Below are positions 54,342 through 63,100 of a stretch of 64,000 nucleotides of DNA, piece by piece; the stretch's first letter is position 1; every line of letters starts with the position of its first letter. This DNA comes from Chryseobacterium aureum (GTDB lineage Bacteria; Bacteroidota; Bacteroidia; Flavobacteriales; Weeksellaceae). The stretch spans positions 186,001 to 250,000 of the forward strand of contig NZ_CP034661.1 in NCBI RefSeq assembly GCF_003971235.1. The letters run 5' to 3'. The translations under genes were made by a program, and so were the position numbers. The notes under the pieces were generated by a model. That model saw only the letters and a program-made list of their open reading frames with translations. It ran no database searches and had not been told where the DNA came from.

Positions 54342-54415
54342 CAATTGAATGAAAGGATGGATGTTTTTCAGTCGGTTGAGGTTAATTTGTATATTAGCCC
54401 ATTCAAAAAATAATA

Positions 54416-56182
54416 ATGGCCAGACCCTTCATCGTTCCTCTTTTACTGATTTTAAACAGTACATATGCCCAGACAAATTCAGAACTCAAACCGGGAGATA
54501 CTTTAAAATATACCCCGAAATCCCATCACCCTTCATGGATTTCAATACAATCCGGAGATGCCAATCTGGGAGTTGCATTATTTATGGAGGGTAAAAAACT
54601 GAAGGAGCAGGATGATTCCAGAGGAATAAAAAGTGTTGAACGCTTCTATTTTATTCCCGAAAAAGGAAAGAAATATCAAGTGAAAGTCTGGGCTAAATCT
54701 TATGCTGAGAAAAGCAAACCAGCTAAAGTTTCCATTACAGAATCTAAAAATGTGACCGTTTTGGATGGCCGTTTCAGCCCTGATCAGCTGGTGGAAGATC
54801 TCAGAACATTCCGTTCTATCAGAGAAAAAGCCAATTCAGGACTGTATGTGTACAGAACCAGAAAAGAGATTGACAGTATTTACCAGCAGGCTGAAACAGA
54901 GGCCAGAAACAGTAACAATATTTTTGATTTTTATAAAGTCATCGCACATGTTACCGGATTTGAAGGAAGCTGTCACAATTATACAGACCTGCCCAATCAC
55001 GCCTCGTATTATCTTACACAGAAACCGGAATATTTACCCGTTACGCTAAAAAATGTCGACGGCCGCCTGCTTCAGGATTCTAAAGACGTAGCCTTGCCTT
55101 TAGGTGCTGAAATCCTCTCTGTCAACGGAGTTCCTGCCAAAGAAATGATCAGCCGCTTTTCAACATATTATTTTTCTGACGGATATTCTATGCCTTACAA
55201 AGAAACAGCAGGCTTTGAGAGGGGAATGCTGGACAAGTTTTACATAGAATTCGGAACCCATAAAAACTATGTCATCAGCTACAGATGGAATGGAACTGTA
55301 AAAGAAGTTTCATTGCCGGGAATATCACTGGACAACTTTAAAAAACTTCAGGATTCCAGATACTCACTTGTTTTTGATAAAAAACTGCTCTCCGAAAAAT
55401 ACAGTTTTACGAAAGAAGGGGAAGGAATATACCGCTTATCTTTAAGAGGATTTGATTTTGCCACCGGAAAAGAAGATCCTGCCTACAAAAAATTCAGTGT
55501 TTTTCTTGATCAGATGATGGACACGCTGGAACGGGAGAAAATAGAAAATCTCATCATAGATCTCAGAGGAAATACCGGAGGTACGGGAGCACTCTATGAA
55601 AAAGTGTTCTCGTTCTTTACCCCAAGGCCTTTCCGTGACAGCCAGTATGCATACACTTTGTTCAATGAAGTTCCCATGGAAGAAAAGCTGGTAATCACTC
55701 CTCTTTTCCTTTCTAATGGAGTAAAGGACAAACATGGTCTCAATGCTTATCTGAAACAGCTTTATCCTAAAGAAGTTCAGGGAAAATATTATTGGGCGGA
55801 CGATAAAAACCCTTCCATTATGCCGAATGAAAGAACCTTTAAAGGGCAGCTTTATCTGTTGGTAGATCAGCGGGTAGCTTCCGCAGCTTCACATTTGGCC
55901 TCATTGATTAAATCTTACACCAATGCCGTAGTTATCGGAAAAGAAACGGTAGGAGGATATTATGAACATAACGGACATCTGCCATTGGTATATGAACTTC
56001 CCAACACAGGTATTCAGACAGGATTTTCTATTGTACATGTGATTCAGGATGCACAAAACCTGCCGGATCAGAAAAGGGGACAGGGCATTATACCTCATAT
56101 AAAAGTGCAGCAGACCGATCAGGAATTTCTGGATCAAACCGATGTCTATCTTAAAACCGTTTCAGAACTCAGAAAACAATAA
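54416..56182 (+). CDS. S41-family peptidase, exported
   Basis: A 588-residue protein with a signal peptide (RPFIVPLLLILNSTYAQ). A beta domain (about 20-110) is followed by a helical region and PDZ-like segment (LPLGAEILSVNGVPAKEMI). The S41 domain has NLIIDLRGNTGGTGALYEKVF, the Ser motif DQRVASAASHLASLIKSY and the Lys in VVIGKETVGGYYEHNG, giving the Ser-Lys dyad. It resembles large flavobacterial S41 peptidases rather than CtpA. It is transcribed alone and ends at a good terminator. The substrate is unknown. Confidence 0.83.
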   Translation: MARPFIVPLLLILNSTYAQTNSELKPGDTLKYTPKSHHPSWISIQSGDANLGVALFMEGKKLKEQDDSRGIKSVERFYFIPEKGKKYQVKVWAKSYAEKSKPAKVSITESKNVTVLDGRFSPDQLVEDLRTFRSIREKANSGLYVYRTRKEIDSIYQQAETEARNSNNIFDFYKVIAHVTGFEGSCHNYTDLPNHASYYLTQKPEYLPVTLKNVDGRLLQDSKDVALPLGAEILSVNGVPAKEMISRFSTYYFSDGYSMPYKETAGFERGMLDKFYIEFGTHKNYVISYRWNGTVKEVSLPGISLDNFKKLQDSRYSLVFDKKLLSEKYSFTKEGEGIYRLSLRGFDFATGKEDPAYKKFSVFLDQMMDTLEREKIENLIIDLRGNTGGTGALYEKVFSFFTPRPFRDSQYAYTLFNEVPMEEKLVITPLFLSNGVKDKHGLNAYLKQLYPKEVQGKYYWADDKNPSIMPNERTFKGQLYLLVDQRVASAASHLASLIKSYTNAVVIGKETVGGYYEHNGHLPLVYELPNTGIQTGFSIVHVIQDAQNLPDQKRGQGIIPHIKVQQTDQEFLDQTDVYLKTVSELRKQ

Positions 56183-56215
56183 AGATCATTTCCTACAGGG
56201 ATCATGAGCTTTACA

Positions 56216-56252
56216 AACCAGCTGTACATTTTAATGTGCAGCTGGTTTTTTA
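56216..56252 (+). terminator. Terminator of the S41 gene
   Basis: AACCAGCTGTACAT (56216-56229) pairs with ATGTGCAGCTGGTT (56234-56247), one T-G wobble, followed by a T-run. Confidence 0.85.
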
Positions 56253-56444
56253 TTGTTAACATTCATCATTATTTTAATTTATTTCTATTTTAAGTGATAA
56301 ATTTATTGTTTTAATCTATTAAAAAATGTTAAATAGCCATCTGATATAGAGGTATTTATTTCTTTTGTTTTATCATTCATTTTGGAATTATTAGTGAAAA
56401 GTCGTAGAACTACTACAAATTTTCAGATTGGCTTCTGAAAATTT

Positions 56445-56473
56445 TTTGAATAGAGATTACCGTTTTATATTTG
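56445..56473 (+). promoter_or_regulatory. Candidate promoter of the VgrG operon
   Basis: TTTG at 56445-56448, 17 bases, then TATATTTG at 56466-56473. Transcription would begin near 56480, leaving a leader of about 270 bases. The leader includes a mini-frame MIKTFIS at about 56509 and the hairpin at 56634. Confidence 0.5.
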
Positions 56474-56633
56474 TAATACCACCAATCCAATTACAAAAAA
56501 ATTAATAATGATTAAAACATTCATTTCATAACGATAAATACAGGAGAAATCCCGGATTCAACAGGGAGTAAAGGAGAAAGATTTTCTGCTTTAACATTTT
56601 ACAATTACCCCTTCATGCCCTGTTTTGAGCTCA

Positions 56634-56671
56634 TTATCTGTATTTTATTTCTCATAATAAAATACAGATAA
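56634..56671. promoter_or_regulatory. Long perfect inverted repeat in the vgrG leader
   Basis: TTATCTGTATTTTATT (56634-56649) and AATAAAATACAGATAA (56656-56671) pair over 16 bases around a 6-base loop, 78 bases before the vgrG start. No T-run follows, so it is not a standard terminator. It could be an attenuator, an RNA stability element or a protein-binding palindrome. An AACAGGG / CCCTGTT pair (56560 and 56618) flanks it. The rest of 56253-56749 contains nothing else I can support. Confidence 0.55.
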
Positions 56672-56749
56672 CGAAAATGTATCTGATGTGTATCGGATCT
56701 ATTTTAGCCTTTAAAAACTTGACACCCAATCAATCAAAATAATACAATT

Positions 56750-58912
56750 ATGTTTCAGGACGATCATTCACCCAAAACGCCTGTTCCCCAAGATAAAATT
56801 CCGGCTGCAAACAATATAAAAGAAACACTGAAGGACCAGGCAGTGAGCAAAGCAGCCAGGGAAGTACAGGAAAAATCAGGCGGAACCGTTAAAAAAGCAA
56901 CAGAAAAAATGGCTCAGGCCCAGGCCTACACAGGAATGGTTCAGAACGGTTCTCAAATGTTCATGAATCAGGTTAAGCAGCCTAATCCCCCTACATTGGT
57001 TGAAGACAAAGTATGGTCCAAGCAGCCCACATCCGGAATCTATAATGCCAATACAATCCCCGGCAATCAGGTAGCGGGAATTAACCGTGTCGTAAAACTT
57101 GAAATTGTCATTGACGGAAAAGTGCTCAAGCATTTCAAGCATTTTCAATTAAAGCAAAGCGCTGTTAAACATCACGAATTTGATCTGACGCTGGCTCACG
57201 ACACCTTAGGAAGTTCAGAAAATCATAATCTGGAAGAAGCCCAGAACTTTCTGGGAAAAAGAATCACCGTTATTTTCAGGTACAAGGATGTTGAAGACGG
57301 CCCGGAAAGAAACTTTGTAGGCGTCATTACTGAAGTAGGGTTCAGCCAGGAAAAGGGAAGCCTCGGAAATATTGTTCTTACAGGATCAAGCCCTACAGTT
57401 CTTTTAGATGCGGCACCCCATATTCAGAGCTTTGGAGGTGCACAGGAAATCAGTCTGAACAGTATTGCAGATCAGGTCATCAAAGAAGGCTTAGGGCAGA
57501 ATACCTTTGATTTCAGAGTTGATGCTGCGCACGGAAACGTTTCGTACAGCTCACAGTATGAAGAGACCCATTACAATTATCTCGCAAGAATAGCAGAAGC
57601 CTATGGAGAGCAGTTTTATTATGACGGTGAAGTTCTTCATTTCGGGAAGCTGCCGCCTCAGGAAAAACCTGTCAAGCTGACTTATGGCAGCAGTGTAAGC
57701 GATGTAAAGATAAAAATGAAAGCTCAGCATGTAAATCCGTCATTTTATGGATACAACAGCAGCAAAAATGAAAAATTAACCGCAGGCAGCTCAAAAATCA
57801 ATCATACTTCAGATATTGCTAAACGGGCGTACGAAATTTCAGAGAAAACGTTTACAACACCGTCTCTAAGAGTGGCTCCCATAAAAGCTGTGTCTTTCAT
57901 GGATGTGGAAAATTCCCAGAAAGGAACAGCCGGAAGCAAAGCATCAGAAGTATTTGTCATTTCAGGTGTTACAACAGTACCATTCCTTTATCCCGGCTGC
58001 ATTGCTGATATCGAAATGAGAAAAGCAGAAAGCAGTGAAACTACTTATTTCACCAAGCTGATGATTATAAATATGGATCACGAAGTAGATGCAAGAGGAT
58101 ATTATACCGGAACATTTGAGGCCATAGCTTCGGATACAGGGTTTATTCCCCGTCCGGAGTTCCATTTTCCCAAAGCAGATGCACAGTTTGCCAAAGTGAT
58201 TTCCAATACAGACCCTCTGAATCAGGGAAGAGTGAAAGTTCAGTTCGACTGGCAGAATGGTTCCACCACCACAGAATACATCAGAGTAATGACTCCCGAT
58301 GGCGGCGGAAGCGAAAAAGTAAGCAAAAACCGTGGATTCATGGCTATCCCGGAAGTGGGTGACCAGGTTGTGGTCAATTTTGCCCATCAGCACCCCGACC
58401 GTCCCTTTGTAATGGGGGGAATGTTCCATGGCGGAGTAGGCGGAGGCGGTGGTGCCGGAAATAATATTAAAAGTTTAAGCAGTAAGAGCGGGCATACGAT
58501 GAGCCTGGACGACGCCGGCGGAATTACCGTAAGAGATAAAGATCAGAATTCTGTTTTTCTGGACGGAGCAGGAAATATCACCATCGACAGTAAAATTTCT
58601 ATCACCCTCAACTGTGGAAGCAGTTCCCTTTATATGGATAAAGACGGAAATATTCAGATCAAAGGAAAAGAAATATTTGTACAGGGAATCAATATCGGAG
58701 TGGGAGGAACATCCAGTATTGGAGTGGGAGTAGGGCCTGAAGACGGAGATCCTACTTCGGGAATCGGAATCAAATCAGATACGCTTGATGTCGGAACCAC
58801 CACTCTTTCCATGAGAGGAGATACGGAAGCCAATCTCAGCAGCGGAGGGAAAATAAATGTGGGCGGCGGAAGTGAAACCAATATTGTAAGCGGAACCGTA
58901 AAACTGAATTAA
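56750..58912 (+). CDS. vgrG: Type VI secretion spike protein VgrG, Bacteroidota type
   Basis: A 720-residue VgrG (TssI). An unusual N-terminal extension (about 1-100, KETLKDQAVSKAAREVQEKSGGTVKKATEKM) precedes the gp27-like domains (about 108-440, KLEIVIDGKVLKHFKHFQLKQS and SFSQEKG-type strands). The gp5-like OB fold is at about 470-565 (ISNTDPLNQGRVKVQFDWQ, IPEVGDQVVVNFAHQHPDRPFVMGGMFHG). A beta-helical needle covers about 575-720 (GGITVRDKDQNSVFLDGAGNITIDSK). It forms the puncturing tip of the secreted needle. It starts a three-gene operon. No sheath or baseplate genes are in the window, so it is an orphan effector module. Confidence 0.88.
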   Translation: MFQDDHSPKTPVPQDKIPAANNIKETLKDQAVSKAAREVQEKSGGTVKKATEKMAQAQAYTGMVQNGSQMFMNQVKQPNPPTLVEDKVWSKQPTSGIYNANTIPGNQVAGINRVVKLEIVIDGKVLKHFKHFQLKQSAVKHHEFDLTLAHDTLGSSENHNLEEAQNFLGKRITVIFRYKDVEDGPERNFVGVITEVGFSQEKGSLGNIVLTGSSPTVLLDAAPHIQSFGGAQEISLNSIADQVIKEGLGQNTFDFRVDAAHGNVSYSSQYEETHYNYLARIAEAYGEQFYYDGEVLHFGKLPPQEKPVKLTYGSSVSDVKIKMKAQHVNPSFYGYNSSKNEKLTAGSSKINHTSDIAKRAYEISEKTFTTPSLRVAPIKAVSFMDVENSQKGTAGSKASEVFVISGVTTVPFLYPGCIADIEMRKAESSETTYFTKLMIINMDHEVDARGYYTGTFEAIASDTGFIPRPEFHFPKADAQFAKVISNTDPLNQGRVKVQFDWQNGSTTTEYIRVMTPDGGGSEKVSKNRGFMAIPEVGDQVVVNFAHQHPDRPFVMGGMFHGGVGGGGGAGNNIKSLSSKSGHTMSLDDAGGITVRDKDQNSVFLDGAGNITIDSKISITLNCGSSSLYMDKDGNIQIKGKEIFVQGINIGVGGTSSIGVGVGPEDGDPTSGIGIKSDTLDVGTTTLSMRGDTEANLSSGGKINVGGGSETNIVSGTVKLN

Positions 58913-58918
58913 AAGCAG

Positions 58919-60178
58919 ATGAATCCCGTAGATTTGGAGTTGGTCAAATTAAAAAGACAATGGCAGAAAGTCGTTTCAACAAACAAAGAAAAACCTATGC
59001 TGATCTGTACAGGAGAAAAACATGAAACCGATCTTTTTGACGGGTTTATCAAATCAAAACTTTCTGAAGATGAAGAAAGCGATGACGTTTTTTTACTCCA
59101 TTATCAGGAATTTAACGGCATGAATTCCTTCGGACAGACCTTACTGGATGAATGGACCGAGTTCTACGAAATGCTGAGAAAAAGCGAAGAAAATATTCCA
59201 TACTGGGACTTGGCGAAGCCGGAGGAAACCTTTACAACAGATGCCTATAAAGCATTTTATCCTTTACTGGAATTAAAGAAAAACTTCCCGAATATTCAGC
59301 ACTCCAAGATCTACCTTTACATCGCTCCCCTCAGAATCAGTAACAAAGAAGAGTTGTCTTTATGGGTGAAGGAATGGTGCAGCATCTGTGAGGCATCAGA
59401 AAATAAAGATATTAAGCTGGTCTGGGCAGAGCATCATACCTACAGAACACTGTCACCGATTCCTTCAGCACACAGTTTCAGGGTAGAAGTGGATATCCAT
59501 CAGCTGATGCAGAATACTGCGGCGCATACCAACCGGAAGAAAAATAGTCCGGATACGGATTTTCAGCAGCAGATTCTTGTAGCCAGTAATCATTTAAGTA
59601 AAGAAAGATTCAAAGAAGCGGAACATGCCCTGAAAACCGCCGTGAAGCTGGGTAAAGAACAGAAAAATAAACAGGGTGAAATCTCTGCCTACTTTATGCT
59701 TACCCAGGCTTATACGGCAGACAGGAAAAAAGAACGTGCAGAAGATACGTACAGGACGATATTGGAAGAAGTAGAACCGGATTCACCCCTGGCGGTTCAG
59801 ATGTACATGAATTACGGGAGCCATCTCTTGGGAAGCTCAAAGAAATCCAAAGCAGAAAAGATATTCGAAAAAGCTGCAGAAACAGCACAGAAAATTGGCG
59901 AATATGCAATGGCTATCGAATGTTACAGAATCATAGGAACCCTGAATGATACCCTTCTGACCAAAGATACAATGATCAGGTATTTTGAAAAATGCCTTGA
60001 TATCGCAAAAATAATGGAACCTTCAGCCAGAGAACAGAGCAGCTTGCGGTTCGTTGCCTCAATGCTGATTCTCAAATACGAAGGCGATCAGGATAAAAAA
60101 ACAAAACTGGACAATGAAATGAAGACGTATTTTGGCGATGACTGGAAGGTAAGTGTAGAAAGACCAAAAGCCGGGTAA
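58919..60178 (+). CDS. TPR-containing protein between VgrG and PAAR-Rhs, candidate effector-loading adaptor
   Basis: A 419-residue cytoplasmic protein I cannot assign to a named family. Residues 1-200 form a mixed domain (EKPMLICTGEKHETDLFDGFI, DDVFLLHYQEFNGMNSFGQTLLDEWTEFY, SKIYLYIAPLRISNKEELSLWVKEW). Residues about 218-400 are TPR-like helices (ERFKEAEHALKTAVKLG, KSKAEKIFEKAAETAQKIGEY). It is 6 bases after vgrG and 18 before the PAAR-Rhs gene. In Proteobacteria that slot holds adaptors (DUF4123, DUF2169 or Eag/DUF1795) which load the effector on the spike. This protein resembles none of them. The role is inferred from position. Confidence 0.7.
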   Translation: MNPVDLELVKLKRQWQKVVSTNKEKPMLICTGEKHETDLFDGFIKSKLSEDEESDDVFLLHYQEFNGMNSFGQTLLDEWTEFYEMLRKSEENIPYWDLAKPEETFTTDAYKAFYPLLELKKNFPNIQHSKIYLYIAPLRISNKEELSLWVKEWCSICEASENKDIKLVWAEHHTYRTLSPIPSAHSFRVEVDIHQLMQNTAAHTNRKKNSPDTDFQQQILVASNHLSKERFKEAEHALKTAVKLGKEQKNKQGEISAYFMLTQAYTADRKKERAEDTYRTILEEVEPDSPLAVQMYMNYGSHLLGSSKKSKAEKIFEKAAETAQKIGEYAMAIECYRIIGTLNDTLLTKDTMIRYFEKCLDIAKIMEPSAREQSSLRFVASMLILKYEGDQDKKTKLDNEMKTYFGDDWKVSVERPKAG

Positions 60179-60196
60179 TCTCAAATTAAAAGAATC

Positions 60197-63100
60197 ATGG
60201 CAGATCTCAATAAAAAAACAGTAAAACCCATCAAGGTTGAAAAACCGGACATGAATCCGGACCGCTCCCTGAAGGTGAATGCGGACGTTACTTCCGTAAG
60301 CTGGGACAAAACCACCCAAGGCTGGAAAAATGGGATGAAAAATAATTTCGACTCCCTTAATCCTGTGTCTATGGCTAAATCCATTGCAGGAGGAGACAGC
60401 GCTCAGCCGGCGAAGGGGAGTGGCGGCGGAGGTGGAGACAGTGCTGTAACCGCAGAAAAAGCCGCTCCGGAAAGCAAAGTGAAGCTGATCAAAGTTAATA
60501 CACCCGCAATGCCGTCCACCGCTATTCAGCATACAAGTAAACATTTTGATATTGTGCTGGCCATTGATATCCACTGGACGTTGATTCCGCCGCCGCCCTC
60601 TTTCATGTTAATTCCGCTGCCATTACCGCATCCGTTTATCGGGATTGTTTTTGACATCATGGATTACATTACCATCACCATTCCGATTCCTCAGTTTGCG
60701 AGAAACCTTATGCCATCTCTTCCGGAAAGCATTCCGATGGGGGGCTCCATTTACGTTCACGGAAGGCATAAAGCCACTACTACGACCAGTGTAATGGGAG
60801 TCTTGATTCCGTTCAGGCATATCACTTCACTTATTCCGGTATACATCATTCCTTTTCCTCAGGAAGCTCCGCACGAAGGAGAAGTATATTATGGTTCGCA
60901 GACCGTTCTGGCACAGGGAAGTAAGATGAGTGGAAACCAGCCTCAGCAGGTACTTACCTGTATGGGATTTCCTTTCGGAATGACAATGCTTCCTGCCATG
61001 CCGGACAAACCGAAGAAAAATCCACTGGCGTATTTCGCCTTTTACAATAATTTTTCAAGCATGTATATCCAGATCAATACGGGCGGCCCTGTATTGGTGG
61101 GAGGAGCTTTTGTTCCCCATGTCTATACGCCAGGCGAAATGCTGATGCGTCTTGCCGGTATGTTTTTAATGAGAAGCCTGACCAAGAAAATCGGAAAGCT
61201 GGGAGCAAATGGCTTAAAGAAATTCAACAACAGCGTTCTTAAGAAAGCACCGTTCAGCAAATTCAAATTGGCTAATGCATTGTCTAAGAAGCTTTGTCAT
61301 TGGGGGTTTGAGCCTGTCAATTTAGCCACAGGCGCTATGGTTTTTGAATGGGATGATTTTGAGGTTCAGGGAAGCACCCCTTTACAATGGAGAAATGTAT
61401 GGCACAGTGACAGACCTTATGATTTTGGCCCTGTAGGAAACGGTGTTTTCAATAACCATGATCTGTTTATTCTTCCCGAAGAAAACAATAAGTTTGCTGC
61501 TTGGATGCATCCCGACGAAAATATAGCAATGCTGATTCCCGCACCGGAAATCGGAGAAGAAATGACCTATTTCAGGGATCAGAAAATAGGCCAGTACCGG
61601 CCAAGCAGCAGCATCTGGATAATAAGGAAAGGGACTGATATTTATACCTATCAGCGTTTCCATCATGCTGCAGAAGGACCCATCTATAAAGTCATCCGTA
61701 TTGAATATGGAGACGGAACAGTCAGAGAATACGAATATGAAGACCGGAATATTGTTCTTAAAACGATTAAGGATCTTAAGACCGGTAATAGTATAGAAAC
61801 GGTTATTCATCCTGAACATAAAAAAATCACAGAAGTATATTACTGCTATAAGAAACAAAAAGATCTGCAGGTCCGGTATGAGTATGACGGCCGCGGAAAT
61901 CTTACCCACGTCTGGGATCTTCATAAAAAAGCAATTGTCTTTGAATATGACGGAAAAAACCAGGTAGTGAAAAGAACCAACCGTAATGGAATGAGCTATC
62001 AGTGGAAATATGATAAAAACGGAAGAGTAATTCATACCAAAGGAACAGACGGATATATGGAGGGAAGACTTCAGTATCACGATGAAGAAGGTTTCACAGA
62101 AGTTATTTATCCAAAACAGAACAGCAGAAAAGAAGAATATCATTATGATGAAAACTTTCTGGTCTATAAGAAAGTAGACGGAGAAGGCGGCGAAACATGG
62201 TATGATTATACCGCTCATAATGAACTGAAAATGATAGGTTCACCTGAAGGCAGGGTAGAAGGATTCACTTATGATGAAATGGGAAATATTAAGACCTATC
62301 ACAGTCCGGATGGAGAAGAATACCAGTATCAGTATAATGAATTTGGACAGGTGATAGCCCGTTTTTCCCCTTCCGGAGCCTCAGAAACATGGAGTTATGA
62401 TGAGGATGGTAAACTCTTAAGCTACACCGATCCCACAGAAGAAACCGTTTACTACGAATATGCCGATGGCGAAAGACTTCCTGAAGCCAGCAGAAGAGGA
62501 GATATTATCACCCGCTATCAATACAATCAAAGAGGGCAGGTAACTCTTATTACCAATAGTGCCGGCGCTGAGCAGTATCTGAAATATGACGAATATGGAA
62601 GAATGCTCGTTTTCAGCCCCAAACCATTAAACCGGACCATTCTGAACAGAGACAGAATGGGAAGGGTAATAGAGGTAGATGAACAGGGACAGCTTCCTTT
62701 AAAGCTGCGTTACGATGCTTATGATCTTCCGGTATACGCCACAGACGGCCGTGCAGAATGGCTTCTGAGCTATACCCCATTGGGCAGCCTGAAACGTAAG
62801 GTAAGACGCAATGCCCTTACCAATAAAAAAGAAGAAACGGTAATTTTTGGATATGATGCCTATGAAAATTTAGTAAGCATAACCAATGAAAAAGGAGAAA
62901 TTTATTCTTTTGAAAGAAATAATAATAATGAAATCATTGGAGAAACGGGCTTTGATGGTCAGAAAAAATTCTTTGTAAGAGACAAAGACGGGCTCATTAC
63001 CCAAAGAAGAACCCCTCAGGGAAAAAATACATTCTATGAGTATGATTTAGGACGAAGAATCACACAGACTCATTATCCGGACGGAACCTGGGAAGCTTAT

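Noticed and set aside
60059..60574. 171-codon minus-strand frame spanning the TPR/PAAR-Rhs junction
   Set aside because: Antisense to two well-supported genes with no leader or family resemblance.
61382..62218. 278-codon minus-strand frame inside the Rhs gene
   Set aside because: It lies wholly antisense to the strongly supported Rhs frame and reads as low-complexity hydrophobic sequence, typical of a shadow.
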